Assembly (NCBI GenBank): GCA_003133665.1
Contig: PKYK01000023.1
Coordinates: 62,001 to 126,000 of the forward strand
Direction of reading: 5' to 3'
Source: Acidimicrobiaceae bacterium
GTDB taxonomy: Bacteria; Actinomycetota; Acidimicrobiia; Acidimicrobiales; RAAP-2
DNA: 64,000 nt
How positions within the stretch are numbered: the first letter of the stretch is position 1; every line of letters starts with the position of its first letter. The notes beneath the pieces were generated by a model. The model made no database searches. It worked only from the letters and a program-made list of their open reading frames with translations, and was not told the origin of the DNA. Made by a program: the position numbers and the translations under genes. This document shows, one piece after another, positions 17,954 through 27,253 of this stretch.

Positions 17954-19738
17954 ATGCTCGAAGGTCTATTGGCTGCACCGACCCGGTTCATGTTCTTCAC
18001 CGGCAAGGGGGGTGTCGGCAAGACCTCACTTTCGTCGGCCACGGCGATTGCCCTCGCCGGAATGGGTCACCGAGTGCTGCTCGTGTCGACCGATCCGGCG
18101 TCGAACCTCTCTGAGGTCCTCGCAACTCCAATTGGACGCACCGCGAACCCGGTCAGCGACGTCTCGGGACTCGACGCACTCGACATCGATCCCGACGCCG
18201 CTGCCGCAGCGTACCGGGACCGGGTCGTCGGCCCGATTCGAGGTGTGCTCCCAGACTCGATCGTGAGTGGCATTGAAGAGCAACTCTCTGGCGCGTGCAC
18301 CGTGGAAATTGCCGCCTTCGACGAATTCACCTCGTTACTGGCTGATCCCGGGGCCACCGCCGACTACGACCACGTCATCTTCGACACCGCGCCGACTGGG
18401 CACACCCTGAGACTTCTCGCCCTCCCGGCGGCATGGACGGGATTCCTCGACACGAGCGCGGTGGGTGCCACCTGCATCGGTCCCCTCTCGGGGCTCACCC
18501 AAGCACAGGACCGCTACCGCGTCGCCCTCGAAGCCCTTGCCGATCCGACGATTACTACCCTCGTGCTCGTCACTCGTCCCGATCGCGCAGCAATCAACGA
18601 GGCTGATCGTGCCCGTGTTGAACTCGAGACTTTGGGGCTTACGAACCAGTACCTCCTAGTCAACGGTGTCTTCAGGGCGCAAAACGCTCAGGATCCAACC
18701 GCCCGTGCGCTCGAGGCGCGCCACCGCGAAGCGCTCGAGGCGCTGCCCGCGTCCCTATCGGGCCTCCGGTGCGAAACCCTGCCTCTGCTCGCTGGTGCTC
18801 CCATTGGTGCGAACGCGCTACGAGATCTTCTTCAGGGCCGCAGCCCTAATGGCGTCGCCGTTGATGAATTCGATGCGGCCAACACGACCCTGGCCGACAT
18901 CGCTGACGACATCGCGACAAGAGGTCACGGACTCGTTATGACAATGGGCAAGGGTGGCGTTGGCAAGACCACGATTGCCGCGGCGCTTGCGGTCGACCTC
19001 GCACGTCGTGGACTACCGGTCACTTTATCGACGACTGACCCCGCCGCGCACCTCCAAGATGCGCTCGGCGAGGGACGGGCTTGGCCCGCGGGGCTGCTGG
19101 TCGAGCGAGTCAACCCGGACGCGGCGACGACCGCGTATATCGCGGACGTGCTCGCCACGGCTGGCGCCAATCTCGACGTCGCCAGCCGGGCCGTGTTGGA
19201 AGAGGACCTTCGTTCCCCGTGTACCGCAGAGATTGCTGTCTTCAAGGCTTTCGCCGCCACCGTGGCATGTGCGACCGACCGAATCGTCGTGCTCGACACT
19301 GCACCCACGGGTCATACCTTGTTGCTACTCGACGCAGCGGAGAGCTACAGCCGCGAGGTCAACCGCCTACAAGACCAACTGCCGAGCGATGTCACGGAAC
19401 TCCTCGGTCGGTTACGAGACCCGGAGTTCACTTCAATCCTGCTCATCACCATTCCAGAGCCGACTCCCGTCCACGAAGCGATGGCCCTTCAGGAGGATCT
19501 CGGACGCGCAGGAATTCGCCCCGCAGCATGGATTGTCAACCAGAGCCTCTCGGCCTCCGGCACGGACGACCCAATATTGGCCGCACGCGCCTTTCATGAA
19601 ACTCGATGGCTTAGAGAAGTCCTCAGCCACCATCCTCGTGTCGCACTGGTCTCCTGGCAGCCGACGTCGCCTGCCGGGCCAGACTCGCTCGCGTCCCTCG
19701 TGAATTCCGATCGCCGAGCAGCCGTTCTGATCCATTAA
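17954..19738 (+). CDS. arsA: ArsA arsenite-stimulated ATPase (two-domain)
   Basis: Duplicated P-loop ATPase of 594 aa. Walker A motifs FTGKGGVGKTS (about 16) and MGKGGVGKTT (about 331) start the A1 and A2 halves. FDTAPTGHTLRLL and LDTAPTGHTLLLL are the signal-transduction DTAP motifs of each half. The three metalloid-binding cysteines align with R773 Cys113/172/422: C114 (SGACTVEIA), C174 (GATCIGPL) and C423 (SPCTAEIA). ATG 17954 follows GAGGGTGG after arsD. ArsA normally energises ArsB or Acr3; neither is encoded in this window. Confidence 0.95.
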   Translation: MLEGLLAAPTRFMFFTGKGGVGKTSLSSATAIALAGMGHRVLLVSTDPASNLSEVLATPIGRTANPVSDVSGLDALDIDPDAAAAAYRDRVVGPIRGVLPDSIVSGIEEQLSGACTVEIAAFDEFTSLLADPGATADYDHVIFDTAPTGHTLRLLALPAAWTGFLDTSAVGATCIGPLSGLTQAQDRYRVALEALADPTITTLVLVTRPDRAAINEADRARVELETLGLTNQYLLVNGVFRAQNAQDPTARALEARHREALEALPASLSGLRCETLPLLAGAPIGANALRDLLQGRSPNGVAVDEFDAANTTLADIADDIATRGHGLVMTMGKGGVGKTTIAAALAVDLARRGLPVTLSTTDPAAHLQDALGEGRAWPAGLLVERVNPDAATTAYIADVLATAGANLDVASRAVLEEDLRSPCTAEIAVFKAFAATVACATDRIVVLDTAPTGHTLLLLDAAESYSREVNRLQDQLPSDVTELLGRLRDPEFTSILLITIPEPTPVHEAMALQEDLGRAGIRPAAWIVNQSLSASGTDDPILAARAFHETRWLREVLSHHPRVALVSWQPTSPAGPDSLASLVNSDRRAAVLIH

Positions 19739-19792
19739 CGAGAACTTCGGAAGTGCGCGGTGTCAATGACACGTGGTCGATGCCACGGACCC

Positions 19793-19830
19793 GAACAGGC
19801 CTCATTTTAGGCCTCATATTTCCGCAACAC
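19793..19830. repeat. Short repeat also present at 14215-14252
   Basis: GAACAGGCCTCATT followed by GGCCTC and ATTTCC-CAACAC is shared between 14215 and 19793, and a reduced form (AACAGGCCTC) occurs at 11809. All three lie within about 130 bp of a tRNA-like element. The rest of 19739-20333 holds only repeat DNA and no supportable gene. Confidence 0.55.
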
Positions 19831-19920
19831 TACGAGACGAGACCGACAAGGGACAACGCGTTTCCTTGAGGACTAACGACTTACGCAACCAGATCGACAC
19901 ATCGCAACCATTCGCAACTC

Positions 19921-19966
19921 CCTTTTAATCCCAAGGTGCCGGGATCGAGACCCGGGCGGCCCACCA
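19921..19966 (+). repeat. tRNA 3'-half-like element, copy 3
   Basis: Essentially identical to copy 1 from CTTTTAATCCCA through CCGGG-ATCGAGA-CCCGG, GCGGCCC and ACCA, with the same downstream AGTAAAACAA. AATCCCACGCCTTATCCC follows about 60 bp later, as after copy 7. It is among the least decayed copies. Confidence 0.8.
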
Positions 19967-20333
19967 GTAAAACAAGGGGTGTTGGAACTGTTAGTGGTTC
20001 TGTGTTGGGACAAATCCCACGCCTTATCCCACGCCTTATCCCATGCCTGACCCCATAGATGAGTCCCCACGCGCCTCGTGGTGCACGGACCAAGCGAAAC
20101 TGGCGCCACGCTTGGATGTCACGAATTCCATCTTGCTCAAACCTCCTCAGTGATCCGCAACGGTCGCGGCGTTAGGTAACCGGACAGAGATTCCGAAAAG
20201 AACATCGGATTTCTCAGGTAGCGAGCGTCGAACGAGACAGTTCCCGTAACGGTCTGATCCTGTGGATATTGGCACTGGCCTCAGAGAAGCAAAGTCCCCG
20301 CTTCCCTATCGGCTCAAGCCCTAACATTTTGGC

Positions 20334-20672
20334 GTGACGAAGATCTCAGACTCCGATCTCGCTCTGGTTCATCAGTACTGCGCTGAACGAATTCCGGCCG
20401 AGTTTCAGGACCGAATCCGCTTGGAGGTCGTGGTCCGGGGAACGTCAATCACTATCGTCGAATGCCGTCCACCGTGGACTGCCGATCTTGGAACAGAATG
20501 GACTCGACATGACGTCGCGCAGTTGCGTTACGCCGGTGTGCATGATCGCTGGACGCTCTACTGGGCCGATCGCAACGGAAGATGGAATATCTTCGCTGCC
20601 ATCGAATCGGGTCCGGTCAGTGAACTTCTGGGCGAGATCGAACTTGACAGCAGCGGCATCTTCTGGGGCTGA
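20334..20672 (+). CDS. DUF3024 family protein
   Basis: Small cytosolic protein of 112 aa of unknown function. The order CAERIPAEFQDRIRLEV, RPPWTADLGTEWTRHDVAQLRY, WTLYWADRNGRW and terminal SGIFWG matches DUF3024. GTG 20334 is the first start; no strong ribosome site is visible. It is convergent with the sugar-transport operon, whose ATPase gene ends 124 bp downstream. Confidence 0.75.
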   Translation: MTKISDSDLALVHQYCAERIPAEFQDRIRLEVVVRGTSITIVECRPPWTADLGTEWTRHDVAQLRYAGVHDRWTLYWADRNGRWNIFAAIESGPVSELLGEIELDSSGIFWG

Positions 20673-20796
20673 CCATGCTCGAGGCAAATCGTCCTCAAGC
20701 CTCAGGTGTCAACTAGACCTTCAGCAGTTCCATCACTCTAACCATTGCCAGTTTCTCTGGGCTGCCTCAGCAGTCGAATTCTACTCTGGTGTGCGA

Positions 20797-21972
20797 TCAG
20801 TCCAAGATCGCGACACCCGAGGTCGGGTCAAAGAATTCGAAGCGGTCAGGGGAAACTGAGAACTTGAATTGGTCGCCGGTACGCACTGGATGTCCCGGCT
20901 CGATGCGCGCCACACAGTCGGCTGTGGATCCCGAAGCCGGCATACGAGGCTCCTCTTCACCACTAGTTCTCTCCGAACTCGCCGATTGCACGACTCGGGC
21001 ATCGGTGGAGAAATGAACGAGTAGTTCGGCTCCGAGCGCTTCAACTAGTTCGACCTCGCCAGTGATAACTGACGTGAAGCTACCGCCGCTGGATGCATGC
21101 AGGTCCTCGGGTCGAATCCCAACGACGACTTCCTTTCCGCCATAGCGCCTCAAACCGGGGTGCCGGCGAATCGCATCCGACGACAACGCTATTCGTTGGC
21201 TCCCGAGGGAAAGAGATCCGAATTCAGCTGAGATTCCTGCTTCGAATAAATTCATCGCCGGCGATCCAATGAATCCGGCTACAAAAACATTCGTTGGATG
21301 GTCGTAGAGCGCCTGGGGAGTGTCACATTGCTGGAGAACGCCATCACGAAGGACAGCGACCCGATGTCCCAACGTCATAGCCTCGATCTGGTCGTGTGTG
21401 ACGTAGAGAGTGGCGACTCCAATGCGCTTCTGGACCCGGGCCACTTCGGCACGCATCTGGACACGGAGTTTGGCGTCGAGATTGGAAAGCGGTTCATCCA
21501 TCAGAAACGCGCTGGGCTCGCGAACAATCGCCCGACCCATCGCCACTCGCTGTCGTTGACCGCCGGAAAGTTGCGTGGGCTTGCGGTCAAGCCAATCACT
21601 GATCCCGAGAACCGCGGCCGCTTCCTTGACCCGTTGTTCAATCTCGTGTTTCGGCATCTTCTTCATTCGAAGGGCAAAGCCGATGTTCTGGGCCACCGTC
21701 ATCTGGGGGTAAAGCGCATAACTCTGAAAGACCATCGCAATGTCGCGATCTCTCGGGGCCACGTCGTTCACCACTTGATCACCAACGCGAATCGTCCCTG
21801 CAGTGATGTCTTCGAGCCCAGCAATCATCCGCAGTACCGACGTCTTGCCGCAGCCCGACGGGCCCACGACAACCATGAATTCGCCGTCCGATATATGCAG
21901 GTCAAGTCCGTGAACAGCCTCGAAGCCGTTCGGATAGACCTTGGTAACCCCCTCGAGAGTGATCGAAGCCAT
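20797..21972 (-). CDS. Sugar ABC transporter ATPase, MalK/UgpC/MsmX type
   Basis: Cytosolic ATPase of 391 aa powering the oligosaccharide importer. Walker A GPSGCGKTS, Q-loop AMVFQSYALYPQM, signature LSGGQRQRVAMGRAI, Walker B AFLMDEPLSNLD and H-loop YVTHDQIEAM. A C-terminal MalK-type OB/TOBE extension (GIRPEDLHASSGG, and the last 90 residues) is present. Last gene of the reverse-strand dextran operon, 140 bp after the GH66 gene. Having its own ATPase gene suggests a dedicated transporter. Confidence 0.94.
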   Translation of the reverse strand: MASITLEGVTKVYPNGFEAVHGLDLHISDGEFMVVVGPSGCGKTSVLRMIAGLEDITAGTIRVGDQVVNDVAPRDRDIAMVFQSYALYPQMTVAQNIGFALRMKKMPKHEIEQRVKEAAAVLGISDWLDRKPTQLSGGQRQRVAMGRAIVREPSAFLMDEPLSNLDAKLRVQMRAEVARVQKRIGVATLYVTHDQIEAMTLGHRVAVLRDGVLQQCDTPQALYDHPTNVFVAGFIGSPAMNLFEAGISAEFGSLSLGSQRIALSSDAIRRHPGLRRYGGKEVVVGIRPEDLHASSGGSFTSVITGEVELVEALGAELLVHFSTDARVVQSASSERTSGEEEPRMPASGSTADCVARIEPGHPVRTGDQFKFSVSPDRFEFFDPTSGVAILD

Positions 21973-22112
21973 GTCTTCCTCCTCAGCCCAGTCCTACCGA
22001 GCACTCGCAAATACTTCTCGGGGATGAACCCACTCCCGATGCTCTTCGTGCACAGTCCCGCAGAACGTCAGTCTGATGCCGCACCGACCAACCGCTACGG
22101 ATTTCGCAGTGA

Positions 22113-23813
22113 TCACTCGGCACTATTGGCCTCCCGCATCTGAAGGCGCAGAACAGACCAGCCGCTCACGAGGGGGAGTTCCACCTCGACGGCGCGGCCC
22201 TGACGGTGAGCCACCTCCTTGCCAGGAATCGGGGCGAAGCGATCGCCCTGGTCACCGAGAACCGCGGCGGTGACCTGCCAGTCCTCCGGGTGATCCAGCA
22301 GCACCCGGATTACCACTGAGGAGACGCTTCCCTTGGCCGTCGGCTCGGACCATCGCCCGTTCTCGCTCCCGGTCAGATCGACCACACCCACCGTCACCCG
22401 GCCCTTGGCGTGAAACACCCGCGCGAAGACGGATCCGCCGACGGGCTCTGGGCGCACCGGCGCCAAGGCTTCCACGCTGACCGAACCGTTCTCGTCACCG
22501 ATCTCGTACCAACTGGTGTCCTCACCCTCGAGGAACAGGTCACGACACCGGAGGGCGAAGCGGCGCCAGGCGACCACGGTGACCGCCTCATCCTCAGTGA
22601 GGCGCGAGTGCTTCGGATAGTAGGGGTCGCAGAGCGCCGCGGTCTTGTCGCCGTAGATCAGCGCGCTCGCCCCGAGCAGAGTGACGATCGCCTCGGTCGA
22701 GACGTCCGTGCGCAGGGACGCCTCGCGCGCCACACCTTCGACCAGGCCGGTGGGGCTGTCGATCCCCCACACGGGCGGGTAGCACGCGATGGAGCCGCGC
22801 ATCAACTCGTCTCGCGACGCCTCCGGGCCAAGGAGGCCCGCCCGGCCTGCGGTTCGATCCAACAGACCTTCGAAGTGGCGCCAACCATCGTTTGGGGGCC
22901 ACACCTCGCAGTAGCGAAAGCCCGGTCCGCCGGGCAGGTTCGTCGCCGAGGGAACACCGTTCACCTGATTGAAGCTGATCAACTCCGAGGGCCGCGCGGC
23001 GCGCAGGAACCTCAGGAATGATTCGTACGCGAGTCGCAGGTCGATGGGGTTCCCGTCTGCGTCATTGGCGATTCGCGGATATCCGTAGGTATCGATGTGG
23101 AACCCATCGAATCCGACCGCATCGGCCGCAGCTCCGTAGGTAGTCACGAAGTGGCGCTGCCACTCCACGTTGGCGGGATTAGCCAGCACAATCTGATCGA
23201 GGAACCGAATGGCCTCACCGTCGCCTTGGTACATGAGCATTTCGGGGTGTTCCAGAGCGAACTGGTTGCCGACCGCGTACACCGGCGCGTAGGCGTGCAT
23301 GACCGCACCGAGCTCTCGGAGCCCCGTGGCCAGTGCGCGTAGCGCCTGGAGGGAGACCGGGCGGTGCGACGGATCCTCCCAGCCGCCTTCGGGACCGAGC
23401 GGCTCGGTGTAACTCGCCATCCAGTCGTAGACCTGGACCACCGTGGAACGCAGTGCCCGATGCCATTCGATCACCGCTGGAATGTCTTCGTCGCCGAACG
23501 ACGTCGCAAAGCCATGCACCGGGCGCTCGCCCGGATGGGCGCCGACCGTCGTCAACTCCTCGGCGAGCAAGATCCCTGAAGCGTCGAACGCCTCAATGGC
23601 GTACGTCCCGGTGGGCAGCTGCGCAAAGCGGGCGTCACCTTCCAGTTGGGCCTCGACCACGTCGCCAGTGGCCCGACTCGCTTGCACGCGAATCGTTCCT
23701 GCGGGCAACATCGCAACGACAATCTCCTCGCCGCTCCGATAGAAGGCCCGTACATCGCGCAGTGGATGCAGTCCACCGTTACCTTCCCTGTCCTGCATCT
23801 CGTGGTTGCTCAT
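22113..23813 (-). CDS. GH66 family enzyme (dextranase/cycloisomaltooligosaccharide type), cytosolic
   Basis: Protein of 566 aa that would cut alpha-1,6-glucan. The (beta/alpha)8 core shows VVQVYDWMASYTEP, VGFDGFHIDTYGYPR with candidate nucleophile D241, and FRYCEVWPPNDGW with candidate acid/base E303. N- and C-terminal beta-sandwich regions flank it. No signal peptide is present, unlike most known GH66 dextranases, implying action on imported oligosaccharides. It lies between the permease and ATPase genes of the same operon. Confidence 0.85.
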   Translation of the reverse strand: MSNHEMQDREGNGGLHPLRDVRAFYRSGEEIVVAMLPAGTIRVQASRATGDVVEAQLEGDARFAQLPTGTYAIEAFDASGILLAEELTTVGAHPGERPVHGFATSFGDEDIPAVIEWHRALRSTVVQVYDWMASYTEPLGPEGGWEDPSHRPVSLQALRALATGLRELGAVMHAYAPVYAVGNQFALEHPEMLMYQGDGEAIRFLDQIVLANPANVEWQRHFVTTYGAAADAVGFDGFHIDTYGYPRIANDADGNPIDLRLAYESFLRFLRAARPSELISFNQVNGVPSATNLPGGPGFRYCEVWPPNDGWRHFEGLLDRTAGRAGLLGPEASRDELMRGSIACYPPVWGIDSPTGLVEGVAREASLRTDVSTEAIVTLLGASALIYGDKTAALCDPYYPKHSRLTEDEAVTVVAWRRFALRCRDLFLEGEDTSWYEIGDENGSVSVEALAPVRPEPVGGSVFARVFHAKGRVTVGVVDLTGSENGRWSEPTAKGSVSSVVIRVLLDHPEDWQVTAAVLGDQGDRFAPIPGKEVAHRQGRAVEVELPLVSGWSVLRLQMREANSAE

Positions 23814-23929
23814 TTCAGACTCCTTCTGTTTCCCAGGCGCGGTTGGCGTGGTTTGTGCTTGTCGTCTTCTGCGGGTTCACGACGACCAAGGAACTGGACG
23901 TCGGGTGGCCAGGTCCTTCGTGCTCTTCG

Positions 23930-24820
23930 TCAGCGAATTGCACCGAGGGACACTCCCGAACGGAACCAACGCAGCGATATGAGGAAGACCACGATCACCG
24001 GAACCGTGGCAATCACTGATGCCGCGAAGAACGGGCCCCAGGCAACCGTGTGCACGCCGATGAAGTCGGCCAAGCCAACCGGGAGCGTGTAGTGCGATCC
24101 CGAGTTGATCATCGTCAACGCCACGGGGAACTCATCCCAAGCCGCGCTGAAGATGAACATCGACACGACGGCGACCGCCGGGAGCGAAAGCGGCACGATC
24201 AGGCTGACCAGCACTCGCAGCGTCCCGGCCCCGTCCAGACGGAACGATTCCTCATACTCACGAGGGATCGCCTCGAAGAAGCCACGAAGCAGAAAGATCG
24301 TGAACGGCAGGTTCGATGCGACATAGAGAAGGACGAGCCCAAAGAGCGAATCAAGCAAGTGGAGCCGGTCCATCAGCAGGAACTGGGGGATCAGGAGCAG
24401 GAGATTCGGTACCGCGAGACTCGCCAGGAAGACGTAGAAGATCAGCTCCTTCAGTGGGAACTTGTAGCGTGCGAAGGCGAAGGCGGCGAGCGAGGCGAAG
24501 ACCACCGTAATGACGACAGTCGCGACTGAAACGATAAGGCTGTTGACAAAGTAGCGGCTGAAGCTGTTCTCGGTCCACGCCTGCACGTAGTTCTGGACCG
24601 TCGGATGGGTGGGGATGAGCACGGTTGCCCCGAGGAGACCGCCATTGGGCTGGAACGAAAGCGACAGCATGTAGAGGAGAGGGCCGAGGGAGACCAGCGA
24701 CAGGAGCACCGCGATGACGAGACGTGACCGGTTCCGCCGGCGAATACCAAAGAGTCCGGGGCCAGTCCCCTTCATGGGGATGGCGGGCTTGGTCTGGTCA
24801 GGTCGAGTCGCGAGTGCCAC
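23930..24820 (-). CDS. Carbohydrate ABC transporter permease, MalG type
   Basis: Inner-membrane permease of 296 aa with about six helices. The cytoplasmic EAA-type loop reads YEESFRLDGAGTLRVLVSLI, contacting the MalK-like ATPase. The N-terminus is a long charged stretch before the first helix (LVIAVLLSLVSLGPLLYML). GTG 24820 begins 11 bp after the MalF-type gene. Typical of CUT1 importers. Confidence 0.94.
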   Translation of the reverse strand: MALATRPDQTKPAIPMKGTGPGLFGIRRRNRSRLVIAVLLSLVSLGPLLYMLSLSFQPNGGLLGATVLIPTHPTVQNYVQAWTENSFSRYFVNSLIVSVATVVITVVFASLAAFAFARYKFPLKELIFYVFLASLAVPNLLLLIPQFLLMDRLHLLDSLFGLVLLYVASNLPFTIFLLRGFFEAIPREYEESFRLDGAGTLRVLVSLIVPLSLPAVAVVSMFIFSAAWDEFPVALTMINSGSHYTLPVGLADFIGVHTVAWGPFFAASVIATVPVIVVFLISLRWFRSGVSLGAIR

Positions 24821-24831
24821 TATCTGATTCC

Positions 24832-25785
24832 CTACACATCCTGCTGGCGGAGAATACGTATCTCGGCCGCACTGAAGCCGAACAGCACGACGGCGAGCAG
24901 CGACGCCAGGGCGGCCGCGTAGCCGAAGGCGAAGTTGGAGAAGGCTTGCTGGTACATGTAGGTCATCAAAGATTGCGTCGAGTTGTACGGGCCACCCTTG
25001 GTGATCTCGAAGATCTGGGTGAACACCTGCGCCGCGCCGATGACGAGCAGCACGGTCACGAAGGTGACCGCCCCACGAATCGACGGCAGGACGACGTGGC
25101 GCCAGACCCGGATCTCCGAGGCGCCGTCGATTCGGGCCGACTCGAGAAGCTGGCGCGGGATTCCATCGAGGGCTGCGAGAAAGATGATGAACGACCAGCC
25201 GACGCCCTTCCAGATACTGAGAATCCAGATGACGGCATCTGCCGTCCAGGTCTGTGCGGTCCAGTGGATACTAACGGTGTGACCGGCGAACAGGCCGACG
25301 ACGGCGTTCATGACGCCGCCCTGCGAAGCGAAGATGTAGGAGAAGACCCAGCTCACGACCACCCACGAAGTGACGACCGGAATGTAGACGGCCGCCCTCC
25401 AGAACATCGAACCGGGCAGGTGGTCGGTGAGGACAGCTGCCGCGAACAGTCCGAGCGCCATCTGGATGGGCACTGTGATGACGATGAAGAGGAACGAGTT
25501 GAGACTCGCGGTGCGCACTACGGGGTCGTGGAAGATCGCAATGTAATTCGACCAGCCCATGAAGGGATTGTCTGCGCCAGGAAAGATATGCCAGTCATAG
25601 AAGCTGATGTTGAATTGGCGAAAGATCGGATAGACGGTAAACGTCAAGTAGATAAGGACCGCCGGCACGAGCAGGAGGTAGGGCGTCGCAAACCGCAGCA
25701 CGCGGTGCCCCCGCGTGCTGCGCCGCGAGGCGGCACCCGGCGAGATTGTCGCCGGGTGCCGCTCGAGGTTCCCTGCAGTACTCAC
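24832..25785 (-). CDS. Carbohydrate ABC transporter permease, MalF type
   Basis: Permease of 317 aa, partner of the MalG-like protein. Hydrophobic helices start at YLLLVPAVLIYLTFTVYPI. The EAA loop is LLESARIDGASEIRVWRHVV. GTG 25785 lies 4 bp after the stop of the binding-protein gene, so translation is tightly coupled. Confidence 0.94.
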   Translation of the reverse strand: MSTAGNLERHPATISPGAASRRSTRGHRVLRFATPYLLLVPAVLIYLTFTVYPIFRQFNISFYDWHIFPGADNPFMGWSNYIAIFHDPVVRTASLNSFLFIVITVPIQMALGLFAAAVLTDHLPGSMFWRAAVYIPVVTSWVVVSWVFSYIFASQGGVMNAVVGLFAGHTVSIHWTAQTWTADAVIWILSIWKGVGWSFIIFLAALDGIPRQLLESARIDGASEIRVWRHVVLPSIRGAVTFVTVLLVIGAAQVFTQIFEITKGGPYNSTQSLMTYMYQQAFSNFAFGYAAALASLLAVVLFGFSAAEIRILRQQDV

Positions 25786-25789
25786 TGCT

Positions 25790-27079
25790 CTACTTCAGCG
25801 CCGCATTTGCTGCCTGGGTGGCGGTCTCCAGCCCTTGGGCCACAGTGACCTTCCCAGCGAGCATCAGAGCCAACTCGTTGGAGAAGGCCGTGTCAAGCGC
25901 CGCGTAGCCCTTGGTTACGGGCCGGGCCCTTGCGGTCAAGAGCTGCCTAGCAAAGACCTGGAGTGCCGGGTTCACCTTGGCTTCGGCCGCGTTGTTCGTC
26001 TTGTAGGCCGTCATGTTGCCGGCACTCGCCATCGCAAGTTGCGCAACCGGTGACTGGAGGAACTTGACGAACGTGATCACATCGGCCATGTTCTTGGCAT
26101 TCTTCGGGATGACGAGGTCCTCACCGCCGACGACCGAGATTGAGCCGCCAGGACCGGTGGGGATTGTTGCGGTACCGTAGCCGGTGAAACCCGCTGCCTT
26201 GTAGCTTGTCGGAGCCCACGGCCCGTCGAAGTACATCGCGTACTGGCCAGTCGGGAAGCCCGTTTCACCGCTGATCGAGCCTGAGCCGCCAGCCATGTCG
26301 CTGCCGATGACCCCGCTCTGCTCGTAAGTCACGAGTTGCTGAACACATGCGTTCATCGTTGGACTGTCCATGTAACCAGTCGCCGTCGTCAACTTCTTGT
26401 TCGTGAAGTTGGCGCCGCACGTCCACGCAAACGGTCCCACGTTCCAGATGTCAGTACTGTCCACGCCAAGGCCGTGTTGGCCCTTCGCGGGAATGGTCAG
26501 TATCTGGGCGTCAGCCATCATTTGGGCGTACGTCGTCGGTGGCGTGAGATTGGCCGCAGCGAAATCCGCCTTGTTGTAGAAGAACACCTGGGTATTCGTG
26601 TCGTCGGGGAGCCCGTAGTAGTTGCCCCTGTAGAGGTTGGTTGAGAGCGGTCCCGGATCAGCTTGGGCCAGGACCTTCTTGAACCACGGCTGCTTTGAGG
26701 TTTCCAACAGCACGCCCTCCGAGGCCAACTGGGGAACCCAGGCGATGTCGGAACGCATGAGGCTGGGCGGGTTTCCCGCCGCCGCCGCCGCAATGAACTT
26801 GTTCAACATTCCGTCATACGGAAGGGTGTCGTCAATGACCTTGATGCCTGGGTGCAGAGACTCGAATGCTGGAATGACGACGCCATTCATCACCGGTGTC
26901 TCTGTTACATCGTTGTACGCGTTCCAGAAGTGGAGCGTCACTGTCTTGTGATGGGTTGCCGCCGACGCCACACCCGGTCCAACGCCATAAATGGCACCGG
27001 TGGCTACGAGCGCGATGAACGCGACGAGCAGTCGTGACGTCGTTCCAGTCCTTCCCCTTATCATTCGGTACAAACTCAT
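25790..27079 (-). CDS. Extracellular sugar-binding protein (SBP family 1) without lipobox
   Basis: Substrate-binding protein of 429 aa. The signal peptide (LLVAFIALVATGAIYGVGPG, cleavage after ASA) ends without the Cys of a lipoprotein, unusual for a Gram-positive importer. The mature chain opens VTLHFWNAYND, typical of CUT1 binding proteins, and contains GQYAMYFDGPWAPTSY. ATG 27079 has GAGGAG at good spacing. The likely ligand is an isomalto-oligosaccharide, inferred from GH66 and GH15 neighbours. Confidence 0.92.
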   Translation of the reverse strand: MSLYRMIRGRTGTTSRLLVAFIALVATGAIYGVGPGVASAATHHKTVTLHFWNAYNDVTETPVMNGVVIPAFESLHPGIKVIDDTLPYDGMLNKFIAAAAAGNPPSLMRSDIAWVPQLASEGVLLETSKQPWFKKVLAQADPGPLSTNLYRGNYYGLPDDTNTQVFFYNKADFAAANLTPPTTYAQMMADAQILTIPAKGQHGLGVDSTDIWNVGPFAWTCGANFTNKKLTTATGYMDSPTMNACVQQLVTYEQSGVIGSDMAGGSGSISGETGFPTGQYAMYFDGPWAPTSYKAAGFTGYGTATIPTGPGGSISVVGGEDLVIPKNAKNMADVITFVKFLQSPVAQLAMASAGNMTAYKTNNAAEAKVNPALQVFARQLLTARARPVTKGYAALDTAFSNELALMLAGKVTVAQGLETATQAANAALK

Positions 27080-27189
27080 AGTAATTCTCCTCTGTCTGTC
27101 TTCTAATTGGACCGTGTGGCCCGGTTTCCTAGTTGTTGCAGTGACCCTCTGGGCTGAGTGCCCCCCTACCTCTCCCCCTTTACCTGGAT

Positions 27190-27218
27190 TGCCTACAGAA
27201 AGAGTTGGGACTCGTCAA
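27190..27218 (-). promoter_or_regulatory. Candidate promoter for the binding-protein gene
   Basis: On the reverse strand TTGACG (27213-27218) and TAGGCA (27190-27195) are separated by 17 nt, about 110 bp before the SBP start, inside the only sizeable gap (174 bp) of the operon. The -10 match is weak. Confidence 0.35.
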
Positions 27219-27253
27219 CACTCTCCGTTCGATCTCACGACACGCTGCGCAGA

